Positions 44,616 through 55,162 of a DNA stretch of 64,000 bases are shown here, in pieces. Numbering within the stretch: position 1 is the stretch's first letter; each line of letters opens with the position of its first letter. This DNA comes from Apodospora peruviana (taxonomy: Eukaryota > Ascomycota > Sordariomycetes > Sordariales > Lasiosphaeriaceae): positions 992,001-1,056,000 of the forward strand of contig JAUEDM010000002.1 in assembly GCA_033439685.1 (NCBI GenBank), in the 5' to 3' direction. A model generated the notes under the pieces. That model searched no databases. It saw only the letters and a list, made by a program, of their open reading frames with translations, and was not told where the DNA came from. The translations under genes were made by a program, and so were the position numbers.

Positions 44616-47600
44616 CTAGCTTTTACTTTCCGTTACCGCCGAAGCCGCTGTGGTGGTCATTGGTGACACAGCCCCATTACTCTTGTTCGTCGCCGCCGCC
44701 CCAGGTTGCGTAGCAAAAAGATCAGCCTGAAACTCTGGTGGTGCAGCACCCCGCCCATTAGTGTTGTTGTTCTTCCCGTCCCCATTATTGTTATCAGGCG
44801 TCGTCCTCCTCGTCAGCACGCTCTGCGTCTCGGCCGGCTCCTCCTCAATCGTCGCAAACTTCTTGAGCACCTGCTTCAGCGCCGGCCGCCGGATCGGCTT
44901 GCTTAGGAACTCGTCCATGCCGCTCTCCATGCACTCCTTGACATTGCTCTCCTCGGAAAACGCCGTCAGGGCGACAATCGGCGCTGAGTAGCCCATTTTC
45001 CGGATCAGCCGGGTTGACTGCAGGCCGTCGAGGTTCGGCATCTGTATATCCATAAAGATGACGTCAAACCATTGGTTATTCTCCATGTTGGCCTTCACCA
45101 GATCGTAAGCCTCCTGTCCATCCTTGGCGATGGTGACGTCGTATATCTCTTCCAGCTTCAACATGCGGCTGACGACCTCGATATTCGTCGAGTTATCGTC
45201 TGCCACCAGAACGCGGAGTTTGCCCTGACCGGAGGGTTTGTTGGCCATTGCACGGTCGATGGCAGCGAGTTGGTCCTCTTTGCTCGGTCGACTAGGTGTT
45301 GTTGCGAAGAAGGGTTGGCTGAGCCCGACAAGACGGGGCTGTTTATCGAGCACAGTGGCTGGGGGCGGTGTGTGCTGGATCTCATTGCTCGTTTTCGAGA
45401 TGGAATTGCGGACTGTTTCAACATCGGGTACCGAGCCAACACTCGGAGGCCGGGACTTCAGACTGCTGGATGCTGTGCTTGACGCCCTGTACACGAACTT
45501 TTGTTAGCATGATAAGCAACAAACATCTTCAGAGTGAAACTCACCGTTCTTTGACGTATTTGAGCGGAATCCGCATCGTAAACGTCGTCCCTACCCCCAC
45601 GGTGCTCTTGAGAGCTATGCTCCCTCCCATGAGCGTGGCCAGCTGAGAGCAAATGCTGAGACCAAGCCCAGTGCCACCAAATTTCTTAGACAGGCCCAGA
45701 TCGCCCTGCACGAACGGCTCAAATATCTTTTGCTGCATATGTTCGGCAATACCAGGCCCCGTGTCTTCAACCTCAAACTCAAACAAATACGACTTGGCAT
45801 TCGGGGGCGGTGGCGTCGGCGAGCGCTCCCTTATCTGGACATGCGGGGACACCTTCGGATCCAGCGGGTTGATAGACAGCGCTGTACCTCCCGGAACTGC
45901 GTTCACCCCCGAGGGACCTTTGGAACTCGCCGACTGATTAGAGCCCGATCCTACCCTATGGCGCGTGCGTCCAGGCCGGGTGGAACCGGTCTTTGAAAAC
46001 GACGAAGTCCTACTCTCGTCGCTCGTCTGCTCGATTTCGCCCAAACAGCGTATTCGGAGGTCGACCATGCCCCCCGCGGGAGTGAACTTCAGACTGTTGC
46101 TAACCAGGTTAATGATGACCTGCAATATCCGATGCTGATCCCCCCAAAGACACATGTCTTTTAATCTGCCCACACCCAGCGGGCCAAGTGCGGGAAGTCT
46201 CCTCTCCATGCTGGTTCTATCAGGGCTGGGACTAAGGTCGACATTATCGTTGCCCACAAACTTGACACTGAAAGCGATCTTGTTTTCCCGAACCTGCTTA
46301 TCGAAAATAGCGAGCATCTGTGACCGGATATCGCCCAACCTGAACTCGCGTTCTTCCAAGCTGACTTGCTGCCCGATCTGATTCTTGGAGAAACTAAGCA
46401 AATCCTCCAAAAGGTGAAGCAGTAAATCACCTAAGTATAGTCAGTACTGATTCTCAATTTTAGAGTCAAATGGATACAAGAAGCATACCTGACTTGTAGA
46501 GCGTCTTCAACGACTGCTTTATCCGAGTGACATCGTCCTCCTCCATGCAAACCGCACACATGCCCATGATACCATTAAGAGGCGTTTTCAACTCGTGCGA
46601 AATATTAGCGATAAATAGGGTCTTGCTCTCATTGGCAGCCTCGGCCGCCTTCTTGCTAATCTCAAGCTCCCTCGTCCGCTCTGCCACCTTTTCGTCTAGG
46701 GATGTGTATTGCTTCAGCAACTCATCAGTCATTTCGTTGAACGTCTGCGTGAGCTCAGTCAACTCGTCTGTCACAAAATGTTTTCGGTCCTCGACTCGCG
46801 CGGGTATCTTGAAAGCACGGCGAGGTGATTCGGCGGCGGCGGCGGCCCTCTCTCTAGCCCTACGGGCTTTCCGCATACGTCGTCGAATTTTGGCAAACAA
46901 GCCCTTTTCTGATCGGCCCGAGGTGGTCCCTCCTGAACTTGGATTCTCTTCATCGAAAGAGTCGTAATCAGAATCGGCGTAGCCTGGAGGAGCAATGGAT
47001 TTCTCAGTGGCTGCCTTCAGCCTCCTGATGGGCATCACGCTGAGATGCGCGCATGGGAAGATGAGGACCAAGACGATGCCCGCGGTGCCGAAGACGCAGC
47101 CAAGGAGAATGTTCCTCAGCGTCTGAATGGGCTTGTACGCCTCGCTTTCATCTTTTTCCACAACCACAGCCCAAGTGACCAGAGAGGTCTGCGGCCGGGC
47201 GACACCAACAGCCACCGAACTCCCCTGTTCGTTCCTTGTTCGCAACAGGCTCGTAGCATTGTTGGGAACTGGGTTTCGATTGTAGAAGACATCCCGTACT
47301 CCGGGATAATCGGTCATATTGAAGGCATTATCAAAAGTCTCCTCTTCAAAATTATGCATATTGTGACGGTCCGCCTGACCAGGCAGCGCCTGCGGTGGGA
47401 GCAGATGATGTACGGGCTGGCTAATAAATTCGGGAAGAGGGGGAGTGAAAGTCTGGTTAGATGCCGCCATGCCCTCGTTGAAGTGATTCCATGGGTTTGT
47501 AGACCCAATAAACAACACGACACCAGTGCTTCCTAACCCTTCCCTCGACACCTGCACCTCAATGAGGGTCCTGGCCGTCGCAACAAGCGTCATGTATCCG

Positions 47601-48310
47601 AGGATGTAGCCGTTATTTTGAATCATGCGCACTGGTATCGTGATGGATATCAGGGCGAAGGTGGTGTTGACCACCAAGGGACCCAACAGAATGCCGCTAC
47701 CATCGCTGCCATTTCCAAGCGATACGCCTGGGAACGCAGCGGCAGAGAATGCCTGCGTGCTATTCATGTAACTGTTGGGGCGATGTAGGTCTAAGTACGT
47801 GATGTTCGGATATAGCATAGGCGGGTAGCCGTAGTCTTCGTCGCCGAGGTAGACGTCCCTGCCATCCGGGGCCTTGTAGGGGAGGAGGATGGGAGTATCG
47901 TCGATTCCCGTGAGGCTCAGAAGGCCATTGCCATTGCCAGTGGTGTTGCGGGAATAAAGTCTGGCCTGTAGCAGGCCAGAGAAACCGCCGGAGCTGAGAG
48001 CACTAGCCAGATCATCACGTGCAGCCTCCCAGGGATCGTCAGGGGTGGTGGAATTTTTGTTGTAAAAGGCCGTGAAAGCCTGCTGCAAGAGCAGGCGTGT
48101 GGATATGGTCTGGCATGTGGTTTGGACCAGCTCAATCTCGGAGGAGATCCTCGCAGCCTTAAGGGAGGCTGTCAACGATAGGCCATCCGACTCGACCCCG
48201 ATGACAAAGTTATTAACATATATCCATACCGGAATCGAGAGGACGGCCAGAGCAACTAGGACGGCGAGGATAACAAGCGCGGCAAGCTGCTCCCGGATTG
48301 CGATCCGCAT
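44616..48310 (-). CDS. SLN1: Sln1-type (class VI) hybrid histidine kinase
   Basis: Three exons: 48310-46489, 46430-45545 and 45486-44616, two introns of 58 bp, giving 1192 residues. A membrane helix at about 8-33 is followed by an extracellular sensor region of about 350 residues with many N-glycosylation sequons, a second helix at about 400-425 (LLGCVFGTAGIVLVLIFPCA), a HAMP-type linker and a coiled coil ending in NISHELKTPLNG with the phospho-accepting His572. The ATPase domain shows the N box (NLVSNSLKFTP), EVEDTGPGIAEHMQQKIFEP and FGGTGLGLSI. The receiver domain (about 993-1115) has VLVADD, Asp1049 in FMDIQMP, the Thr of ALTAFS and the Lys of SKPI. It senses turgor/osmotic stress upstream of the HOG MAPK through Ypd1 and Ssk1 (family knowledge). 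All residues needed for phosphorelay are present. Confidence 0.95.
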
Positions 48311-50112
48311 CGTCGCAGACTATAGCAAACGGTCGGGATGAAAACGCCTTGTCGTCTGCATATTCCTCGAGGTATCGCGATGGGTTCGTCGTATCGCGGA
48401 AATCAGATATCGAGCGTAGTGTCGAAGATGCCGTCGCGGCTGTCGTGGGCTGGATAGCCGGCAGGGTCCAGCGTGGCCGACAATGGGCGTCGCCGGTCTC
48501 GTCGGAATTGGGACGCGGTCGTTGATCAAAAGTGAGACTTTTTGGTTGGTAACTGGGGAAAGGTAGCGAGCGGATCGGATGAATCGAACGAGGTTTCGGT
48601 CAGAGACAACGTATGCGAGGCGAGGCAGGACGCGGAATTTGCTCGATGAGGCGAATTTGCAGGTCTACGGGCAGTGGGCGCAGATGTTGGACGCAGACGC
48701 GCGCGACCTTTTTTCCGGGAATTGGCGTGGCGGGTGGTTTTCGCCCGGGCTCGGTTTCGAGAAATTCGCTGTCGCCAGTTCTCAACCAGGCTGGCGGGCA
48801 GCTGTATTCTGAGACTGGGGAAGGTTGAAATGTCGTGGTGGAAGGGTCGGTTGGCGCGTCTGACAGGTCGAATTCAAAAGTTGATCGGCGAGACCAGACG
48901 AGCAATTGAAGCTACTCCAGCAGTGTCCAGTGACAGTCAATAGGTGCAACAAACAGGGAAACTACCAGGAATAAGCTCGGGCGCTAGGTGGTAATGGGCG
49001 TGTGGAGGATGTGAGCAGTTAACCAGCCATTGCCCAGCCCAAGAAAAGTTAGCTGCGTTGCAAGGATGGGACGAACGCTGGGCCGCCTGGATTTACGCCG
49101 GTTTGCACAGGGGCGGAAAGGTTCTGGACGGGCCTTTCAATGATGCCCAGGTCGGCACTTAACGTGTGTTGATCGGATGCCAAGAGCCTGGTTTCCAATC
49201 TTATAACAGATGTAATCCGTAATCCGTACGGTCAGGCCACCTCAACTAGGTACCTACGGAAGAAGCTTTTAGAAGTCTACATCTAACAATGAAGCTTGAA
49301 TTTGTTCTAGTTGTCACAGGCACAGTGCAATTTAATAAACGGCTGCTTGTTACAAGGCATTGCCGGCTTGTCAGACAAACACAATTGGACCCAGCAAAAA
49401 ATGCCCGTGAAACACGATCTTGGCGCAAAAGAAGCACGACGTCGGAAGTCTCCAAAGGCCTGGAATCTCTCCAAAACGGGGCCCGAAAGCACGCAGCGGG
49501 TCAGCCGCGTCGCCTGGGCGGACCAAAGCACCTGGCCAAGGAAATAGTTAATCAGCCGTATGGAACACCTTCCTTTCGGGGCACAATATCCGACCGGGAA
49601 CCGCGGGTAGCAGGATGCACTAACAGGTTTAAGTGCAGAGGTCCACCAAGAGTTGTTAGTGGTCCTTTCGGGTCCTCATTTTCTTTCCTACTAAATCGTT
49701 CCATAAAAGAAAGCGACCGATTAATGCCCATAGAGACTCGGATAGCTTTCTTCTCCAAGTTTCTTTATGGAGTCGACTTCGATCGTTGACAATCACAAGG
49801 AAGCCGATGATGATAACTCGGAACACAATATTTAACAGGAAATAAATAACTAATACTAGAGAATAGTCGTTTCATTACAATTCATAGTAGTCGAAAGTGA
49901 AAGTGAGCCCCTTTTCCGTTCATTCATCGACCATGTCCATGCCGGTCGGTCAGTCATCAATGTCAACAAACCCCCTGAAAACAATGGGAGAAACCAACAG
50001 GTCATTTCTCCTTGAAACACCAGCGATCAGAAACCAGAAAACCAAGACACCACCACCACCACCAACCCAACCAAGCCTGACTGGTAACAGGCACACAAGT
50101 ACTTATATTTGC
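48311..50112. other. Intergenic region upstream of SLN1
   Basis: 1.8 kb. Open frames in the 48.6-48.9 and 49.3-49.8 kb intervals lack motifs and conflict with each other. AGGTACCT occurs at 49248-49255. It contains the SLN1 promoter and the 3' flank of the F-box-like gene. Confidence 0.55.
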
Positions 50113-52863
50113 TCAAGACCGACTAATAATCAGCGGCACCATGACACTCCTCGCGTCGGTCGCCACGCTCGTCGTCCGGCCCGCCTGCATATGATCACTG
50201 ACGACGCTACTACAATAGTTATTCCCATGATGTCCACCTCCGTAACTACCACCATATCCATTGTTATGACCCGCAGTAGCAGAAACATTTGCCATGCTCC
50301 GCCCAAACAGACCCTCCCTTAACCTTGCGCCAAAGCTATTCATGGTCGCCATGTTATTTGTTGATGTCCACCCATTCCCCTGGTTGGTGAGGAGAGTAGG
50401 ATGCTGCGACCCCCCGATATTCAGATTCAGCGCAGACGCGAGACCCGCCGACGCGAGAGCTGCTGCTGAATCTTTGCCATGTCCGTTACTAACCTTTCTC
50501 CTATGAGTGGGAGAGGACGCAGAAGGAGGACTGAATTCCCTCGACAGTTTGGCCAGAACTGCCTCTTTCGCTCTTTTGAGGGCTGACGAGCGCGCGGCCG
50601 ACTCTTGCGCTTCTGCCAGCAGATCGGCTTCAATGTGCCGCTGGACTGTTGATAGACCGTCTTTCCTCGGTTGGCTTCGGTGGTCTGAGCCTGACCGACT
50701 TCGATTTGGCGATGACGTAGCGTTATTGTTACTGCTATTGGCATTATCGGTTTCGTTGTTGTTATTGTTGTTGACAAACGGCCCGGCTGTGGCGGACGGG
50801 TCGTACACGGTGGGCTGCAGCAGCACGGGGAACGGAGAGGGCGAGTGGATCGGTGGTGTGATGGACATTTCCCTCTCTTCTTCGTCTCTTGTCTCTGAGT
50901 TCCTGGGGGAGGATCGCGAGGGAGAAAACCTGGGCGATCGGGTGAGAAGTGGTCGCGTTGGCGGTGGTGTGGTGGTGGTTAGTTTTGGCAACGAAACCTT
51001 CAGTTTCGGCTGCTGCGTCTCCGGTGTTCTCGGCCGTTGGTTGAAGGCCTCGTCGTCTGTCCCGATAACCTCGGGCATGGGGGGCATCTCCGGGAGCTGT
51101 TCCTCTGAGTGGTGCCGGCGATGGTGGTGATGATGTCGACGATGTCGAGACTGTGACCTGTCCCGTCTGTGGCTGGTATCGTCGCTCCGCGAGTGCTTGT
51201 GCTGTCTGCTCCGGCTGTGATGTTCACTCCTCTGCTCGCTCTTTCTGTCGTCGTCTTCGTCCCCAGCCCTGCTCGACTTCTTCTTCCGGATCCTCCGCTT
51301 CTTGAGTTTCGTGCTGAACGCCACGCTCGCCGGCCTGGCGTCAATATCTGACGCCAGACCGCCAACATCTTCTGGGATCGTCTCAAACGAAGGCGATCGA
51401 CCAGAACCAGAAGAAGTTGAAGAAGCGGCAGCAGCAGCAGCAGCCGTGACCCCCCGCGCCCACTGCTCAACCCCAACCTCGAGCGCCTCAACATCAACGT
51501 CATTCTGCCCACCAAACACCATGCCTTCCAGATCCACGGCAAACAGCTCCCTGCTCGCCGCCGTAGCAGCCGCTGACGCCCCTTCCGGAAGCAGCTCATC
51601 GCCCTCGGAGCTTGTGACGGCACTCCCACTCCCCGACCTTGCCGTCGCGGGCCTCCTCCTCCACGCGTTCTCGGCCGACACGTTCGAGTGCCGCCACACG
51701 TCCCTCCCGCCTTCGCCCTGCTCGCTCAGCGGCGCGAGCGCCTCCTCCAGGTTGCCGCCATCAACCAGCACCACGTCCTGGAACTCGAACTCGCGCACGC
51801 TGCCCTTGTAGCTGGCCACCAGCTCCCGCAGCTGCGGCGCGTTCATGGTCACGTTCTTGACCGTCATGTACCGCAAGGCCGGCATGACCAGAGGGTGCCG
51901 CGCCGGCCGCGCCGGCAAAGGGCTCATGGGCGACGTCACCTCGTTAAACAGCTTCTTGGTGTTTCTGGGCGGCGCAAAGAGCGGATCGCCCGACAGCGCG
52001 ATCGGGCAGGGCCCTTTCCTGCCGCCTAGCCAAGTAAAGGCAAACTTTTCCAGCTGCGGCGTAAAGTTGCGGATGTAGTCGTCCATGATCTTGAGGTGGT
52101 CCAGCCCCGGGGACGGGCCGTAGAAGTCCCACGCCTCGACTGAGATGTGCAGCTTGCGGATCTGGCGCCATCGCCGCGACGCACCGGGAGACGCGCCGAA
52201 GCCACCAGGCGCGTGGCGGAGGTAGTTGAACGCTGCCGGATGGACGCCCGACAGGGATAGCTTGGTCAGCTTGGTCAGCGGCGCGCGCTCGAGCGAGATG
52301 CGCAGGCTGATCAGGGCGTAGTCCACAATATCCCGCCGGTACCGCTCCTTGGGGTCCTGGCCGGGTGTCTTGATGGTCAGGTGGCGCATGTTGGCCATGT
52401 GCTGGAGGGCGTTCATGAACGAGGGCACGTTGCTGGCGGCGTGGAACAGGGGCGGGTACTGCTGCGTCAGGATCTCGCCGAGCTCCGTGTTGGCGTATTT
52501 TGGGCGCGCCAGCACCGAGGCCATGGACGTGTGCGGCGAGTAGAGGAAGCAGATCTCCTTGCCCGACTCCGGGTTCACCAGCGGCGGGAGGAAGGTTGCG
52601 TCTGAATGGCCAAAGTGGAAGGTGAGGTGCTCGATATGGTGGCCGATCCTCGACAAAGCTTGGATGCGGCCCGGGTTGGTGAAGGTGTTGGCGGAAAAGG
52701 TGATGTGAGTCCGAAGAAAGAGGCGCTTGGTGACGAGGTTGCAGCAGGCTGAGTTGGCCACTCTCAGGGCGCACAGGTCCTCATTAGACAGCAGGTCGAA
52801 GAGCTTGTCGCGGATGTGGCTGTCCTGCCACAGGCAGTAGAATGCTTGTGGTCCGGTGGCCAT
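50113..52863 (-). CDS. F-box-like protein with disordered basic tail
   Basis: A single exon of 916 residues. The N-terminus (DSHIRDKLFDLLSNEDLCAL, then RVANSACCNLVTKRLFLR, about 14-51) has the helix pattern of an F-box. Residues about 55-390 contain leucine-rich stretches (HIEHLTFHFG; MRHLTIKTPG; LTKLTKLSLSGVHPAAFNYL; IRKLHISVEAWDFYG; PALRYMTVKNVTMNAPQLRE) compatible with an LRR or LRR-like substrate-recognition region. If correct, it would be an adaptor for an SCF ubiquitin ligase. From about 430 on the chain is low-complexity: poly-Ala, KKRRIRKKKSSRAGDEDDD, an SR/His-rich block (HSRSRQHKHSRSDDTSHRRD and HRRHHHHHRRHH), poly-Asn and Ser/Pro. The basic blocks resemble nuclear localisation signals. 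No target can be inferred. Confidence 0.7.
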   Translation of the reverse strand: MATGPQAFYCLWQDSHIRDKLFDLLSNEDLCALRVANSACCNLVTKRLFLRTHITFSANTFTNPGRIQALSRIGHHIEHLTFHFGHSDATFLPPLVNPESGKEICFLYSPHTSMASVLARPKYANTELGEILTQQYPPLFHAASNVPSFMNALQHMANMRHLTIKTPGQDPKERYRRDIVDYALISLRISLERAPLTKLTKLSLSGVHPAAFNYLRHAPGGFGASPGASRRWRQIRKLHISVEAWDFYGPSPGLDHLKIMDDYIRNFTPQLEKFAFTWLGGRKGPCPIALSGDPLFAPPRNTKKLFNEVTSPMSPLPARPARHPLVMPALRYMTVKNVTMNAPQLRELVASYKGSVREFEFQDVVLVDGGNLEEALAPLSEQGEGGRDVWRHSNVSAENAWRRRPATARSGSGSAVTSSEGDELLPEGASAAATAASRELFAVDLEGMVFGGQNDVDVEALEVGVEQWARGVTAAAAAAASSTSSGSGRSPSFETIPEDVGGLASDIDARPASVAFSTKLKKRRIRKKKSSRAGDEDDDRKSEQRSEHHSRSRQHKHSRSDDTSHRRDRSQSRHRRHHHHHRRHHSEEQLPEMPPMPEVIGTDDEAFNQRPRTPETQQPKLKVSLPKLTTTTPPPTRPLLTRSPRFSPSRSSPRNSETRDEEEREMSITPPIHSPSPFPVLLQPTVYDPSATAGPFVNNNNNNETDNANSSNNNATSSPNRSRSGSDHRSQPRKDGLSTVQRHIEADLLAEAQESAARSSALKRAKEAVLAKLSREFSPPSASSPTHRRKVSNGHGKDSAAALASAGLASALNLNIGGSQHPTLLTNQGNGWTSTNNMATMNSFGARLREGLFGRSMANVSATAGHNNGYGGSYGGGHHGNNYCSSVVSDHMQAGRTTSVATDARSVMVPLIISRS

Positions 52864-55162
52864 GTCTTGAGCATGTCGTCAGGCCAGACGACTTGAACGA
52901 TGTGTTGTTGTTGTTGTGAATAGGGGGGCCCGTGTCAGCCAACCTTTCACTCAAACCACCACCGGGATGGCTATAAGTGCGAATGAGATAAGATTGAGTG
53001 GGGATTGTCCAATTGTCGAAACAAAGAAAACAAACAATTCAATTGAGATGATCAGATGAAGCCATCTAGACTCTGAGCATCATATGAGTGGATGTTAATG
53101 GAATAGAAACAGACACACACACAAACCAAGACTGATTCCCAAGATTAAGATCGGAAAAGGCAAAGAAACGAAACAAATCCCGACGACCGATCCAGTTATA
53201 CCATCTCCTCCTCACCCCATGCTGGGTGCCGCACTCGCACTCGCGAGATCTGATTTCCTTAGCAAACGTCCACCATTCTCCCACGTCCTCTATTTGCGCG
53301 TGTCAGTCGTGTGTAAGTCGTGTGTCCCCTGCCTTTCTTAGGCTCTGCATCTGTCTGTCCGTCCCATCTACCGTACCTATGTGTCCATGTGTCTCCCTCG
53401 ATCGCTGCTCTCAGAAAACGAATGGTTATGAGTGACTCATTTTTCTATACAAAATCCACACCACATATGCAATGCACATGCAGGCTGCAGAAACCCACGA
53501 TTCGAACACACCGACACGTGAGCGCGACCTGCGCAACCGACCGCGCCGGACCACATCACTGGCCCGCCGTTGCAGCTCCCCACAGACACCCTGCAGGACC
53601 TGCGGACCTGGCCGCCTCACCCACTCAACTGGCCAACTCCCGTGGCCCGGTGGAACAAGCGCTATCGATAAAGAACGGGGCTGGACTGCCGGGGGGACGA
53701 GAGATGGCCAATCACGAATCTGCAGCCAATCATTTTGCACGGAAAGACACGTCGACTGTCGCGAAACAGGCGCGATTAGCACACGGAACTGGCGCGCTAG
53801 GGCTGATGGACCGTTTGGCAGGTTGGGTTCCCGACAGCCTGACAGCGCACATACGTCGCAGGATAGAAGAAGCAGGGCAGCCGATCATATAAGTAGGTTA
53901 AGCGCCTCCTCACCCACCCAGGGATAGTACATGGGACAGATGGATGAGAAGGGTTCTGTTCTGTTCCGTCTCTTCTCTTGTACGCATGATGATGACTTGG
54001 CCGTTGGGCAGAACCTTACTCTCTGCTGAACTCAGCATGGAAGATCGTTGAACGTTTGGGTTTTGGAACCCATCCATCACATCCACCCGTTTACAAAGAG
54101 CAAAAACGAAGAGGAGTAAAGGAGGAGCCGAGAAGGGAAGGGGGACAATGTGATGATCCGATCGCCACCGCCTTATCGCATATGATGAGTCCAGACCACT
54201 CTTCTCTTCTCCTCTCCTCTCCTCTACTCTCTTCTCTTCTCTTGCTCAGCGACACGACGCGTCTCTTCAAATCGCGTCTTGAATCCCGCAAGAAACCGAC
54301 ACCGAAGCCGGGCGGGCTGTGTCACGACTGATGTGGAGGCGTGTGGAAGTGCGGTGAAGAAAAGGGGGACAGAGGAAGAAAGCGGGGTCGGCACTTGACT
54401 TCAGAGTCACACTCGCGCCCTAGCCCAGCAACCAAAAAAAAACAACCTCAAGCAAGGACCCTTTGACTGAGAGAGAAAAATAACATGTTTCGAAACAAAT
54501 CCAGTCAAAGGAAAGCTCTGGAACTCTCAAACACAACCCGCCTTGTTTTCTTTTCTTTTCGGTGGGATGTTCGTGCCCGCTTCCGCGAACAAATCACCTA
54601 TCAATCCCGTACCTATCACATCACACTTCCTGTCTGATTCAACAAGAGCAAACTGAACGCAACGCAGAATAATTGGTTCTACAACGATGAATCATAGGCA
54701 AGACCCCCGTTGGCGAAAGTACTGGTAGTTATTGCTTCTGGTCCTTACCCAAGCCCAAGTAAAGCCTACGCTATGTCTTTTCCAGTGCCGCTGTTGAGCA
54801 TGTGTGTGTGATATAAGGTACTTGGTACATCATGCTCGACAGTCCATGTCCTCCTCCATATTTTGTCTTGAAGCTTGCTCAAGACATCGGATGATGTTGC
54901 CAAGCCCACCAAAAGCCGGCGTGCAACCACCGACGGATTCTCGTCTGTTTCCCCGAGGGGACGAGACGCAACTTGCTTCGCTTCGTAATGGCACCCTTCT
55001 CCAGTCCAGCCTGTAATATTTTGCCTCCCGGTACATAAATACTATAACACACGCGCGTGATTCCAAGTCATACGCCAGACACCGGACGCTGCAGTAGGTG
55101 TTGTAAACTCTTCCCACGGAAGAAATCTTGCACCAGTCTGGCGGTGAACGACAGCGCGTCTT
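52864..55162. other. Intergenic region, 2.3 kb
   Basis: No supported gene. A frame of 190 codons at 53320-53892 and its antisense partners lack motifs. A CTCTT/CTCCT repeat lies at about 54199-54244. It contains the F-box-like gene promoter and the AIR1/2 3' flank. Confidence 0.55.
54199..54244. repeat. (CTCTT/CTCCT)n pyrimidine repeat
   Basis: About nine imperfect pentamer units in a pure pyrimidine tract on the plus strand, interrupted by one A. It is intergenic. Confidence 0.85.

Noticed and set aside
29834..48310. A signalling gene cluster (STE7, SLN1 and others)
   Set aside because: The kinases belong to different pathways and are separated by unrelated housekeeping genes; no evidence of co-regulation.
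53320..53892. 190-codon plus-strand frame in the gap between the F-box-like gene and AIR1/2
   Set aside because: Overlaps equally long frames in other phases, has no recognisable domain and does not show GC3 bias.
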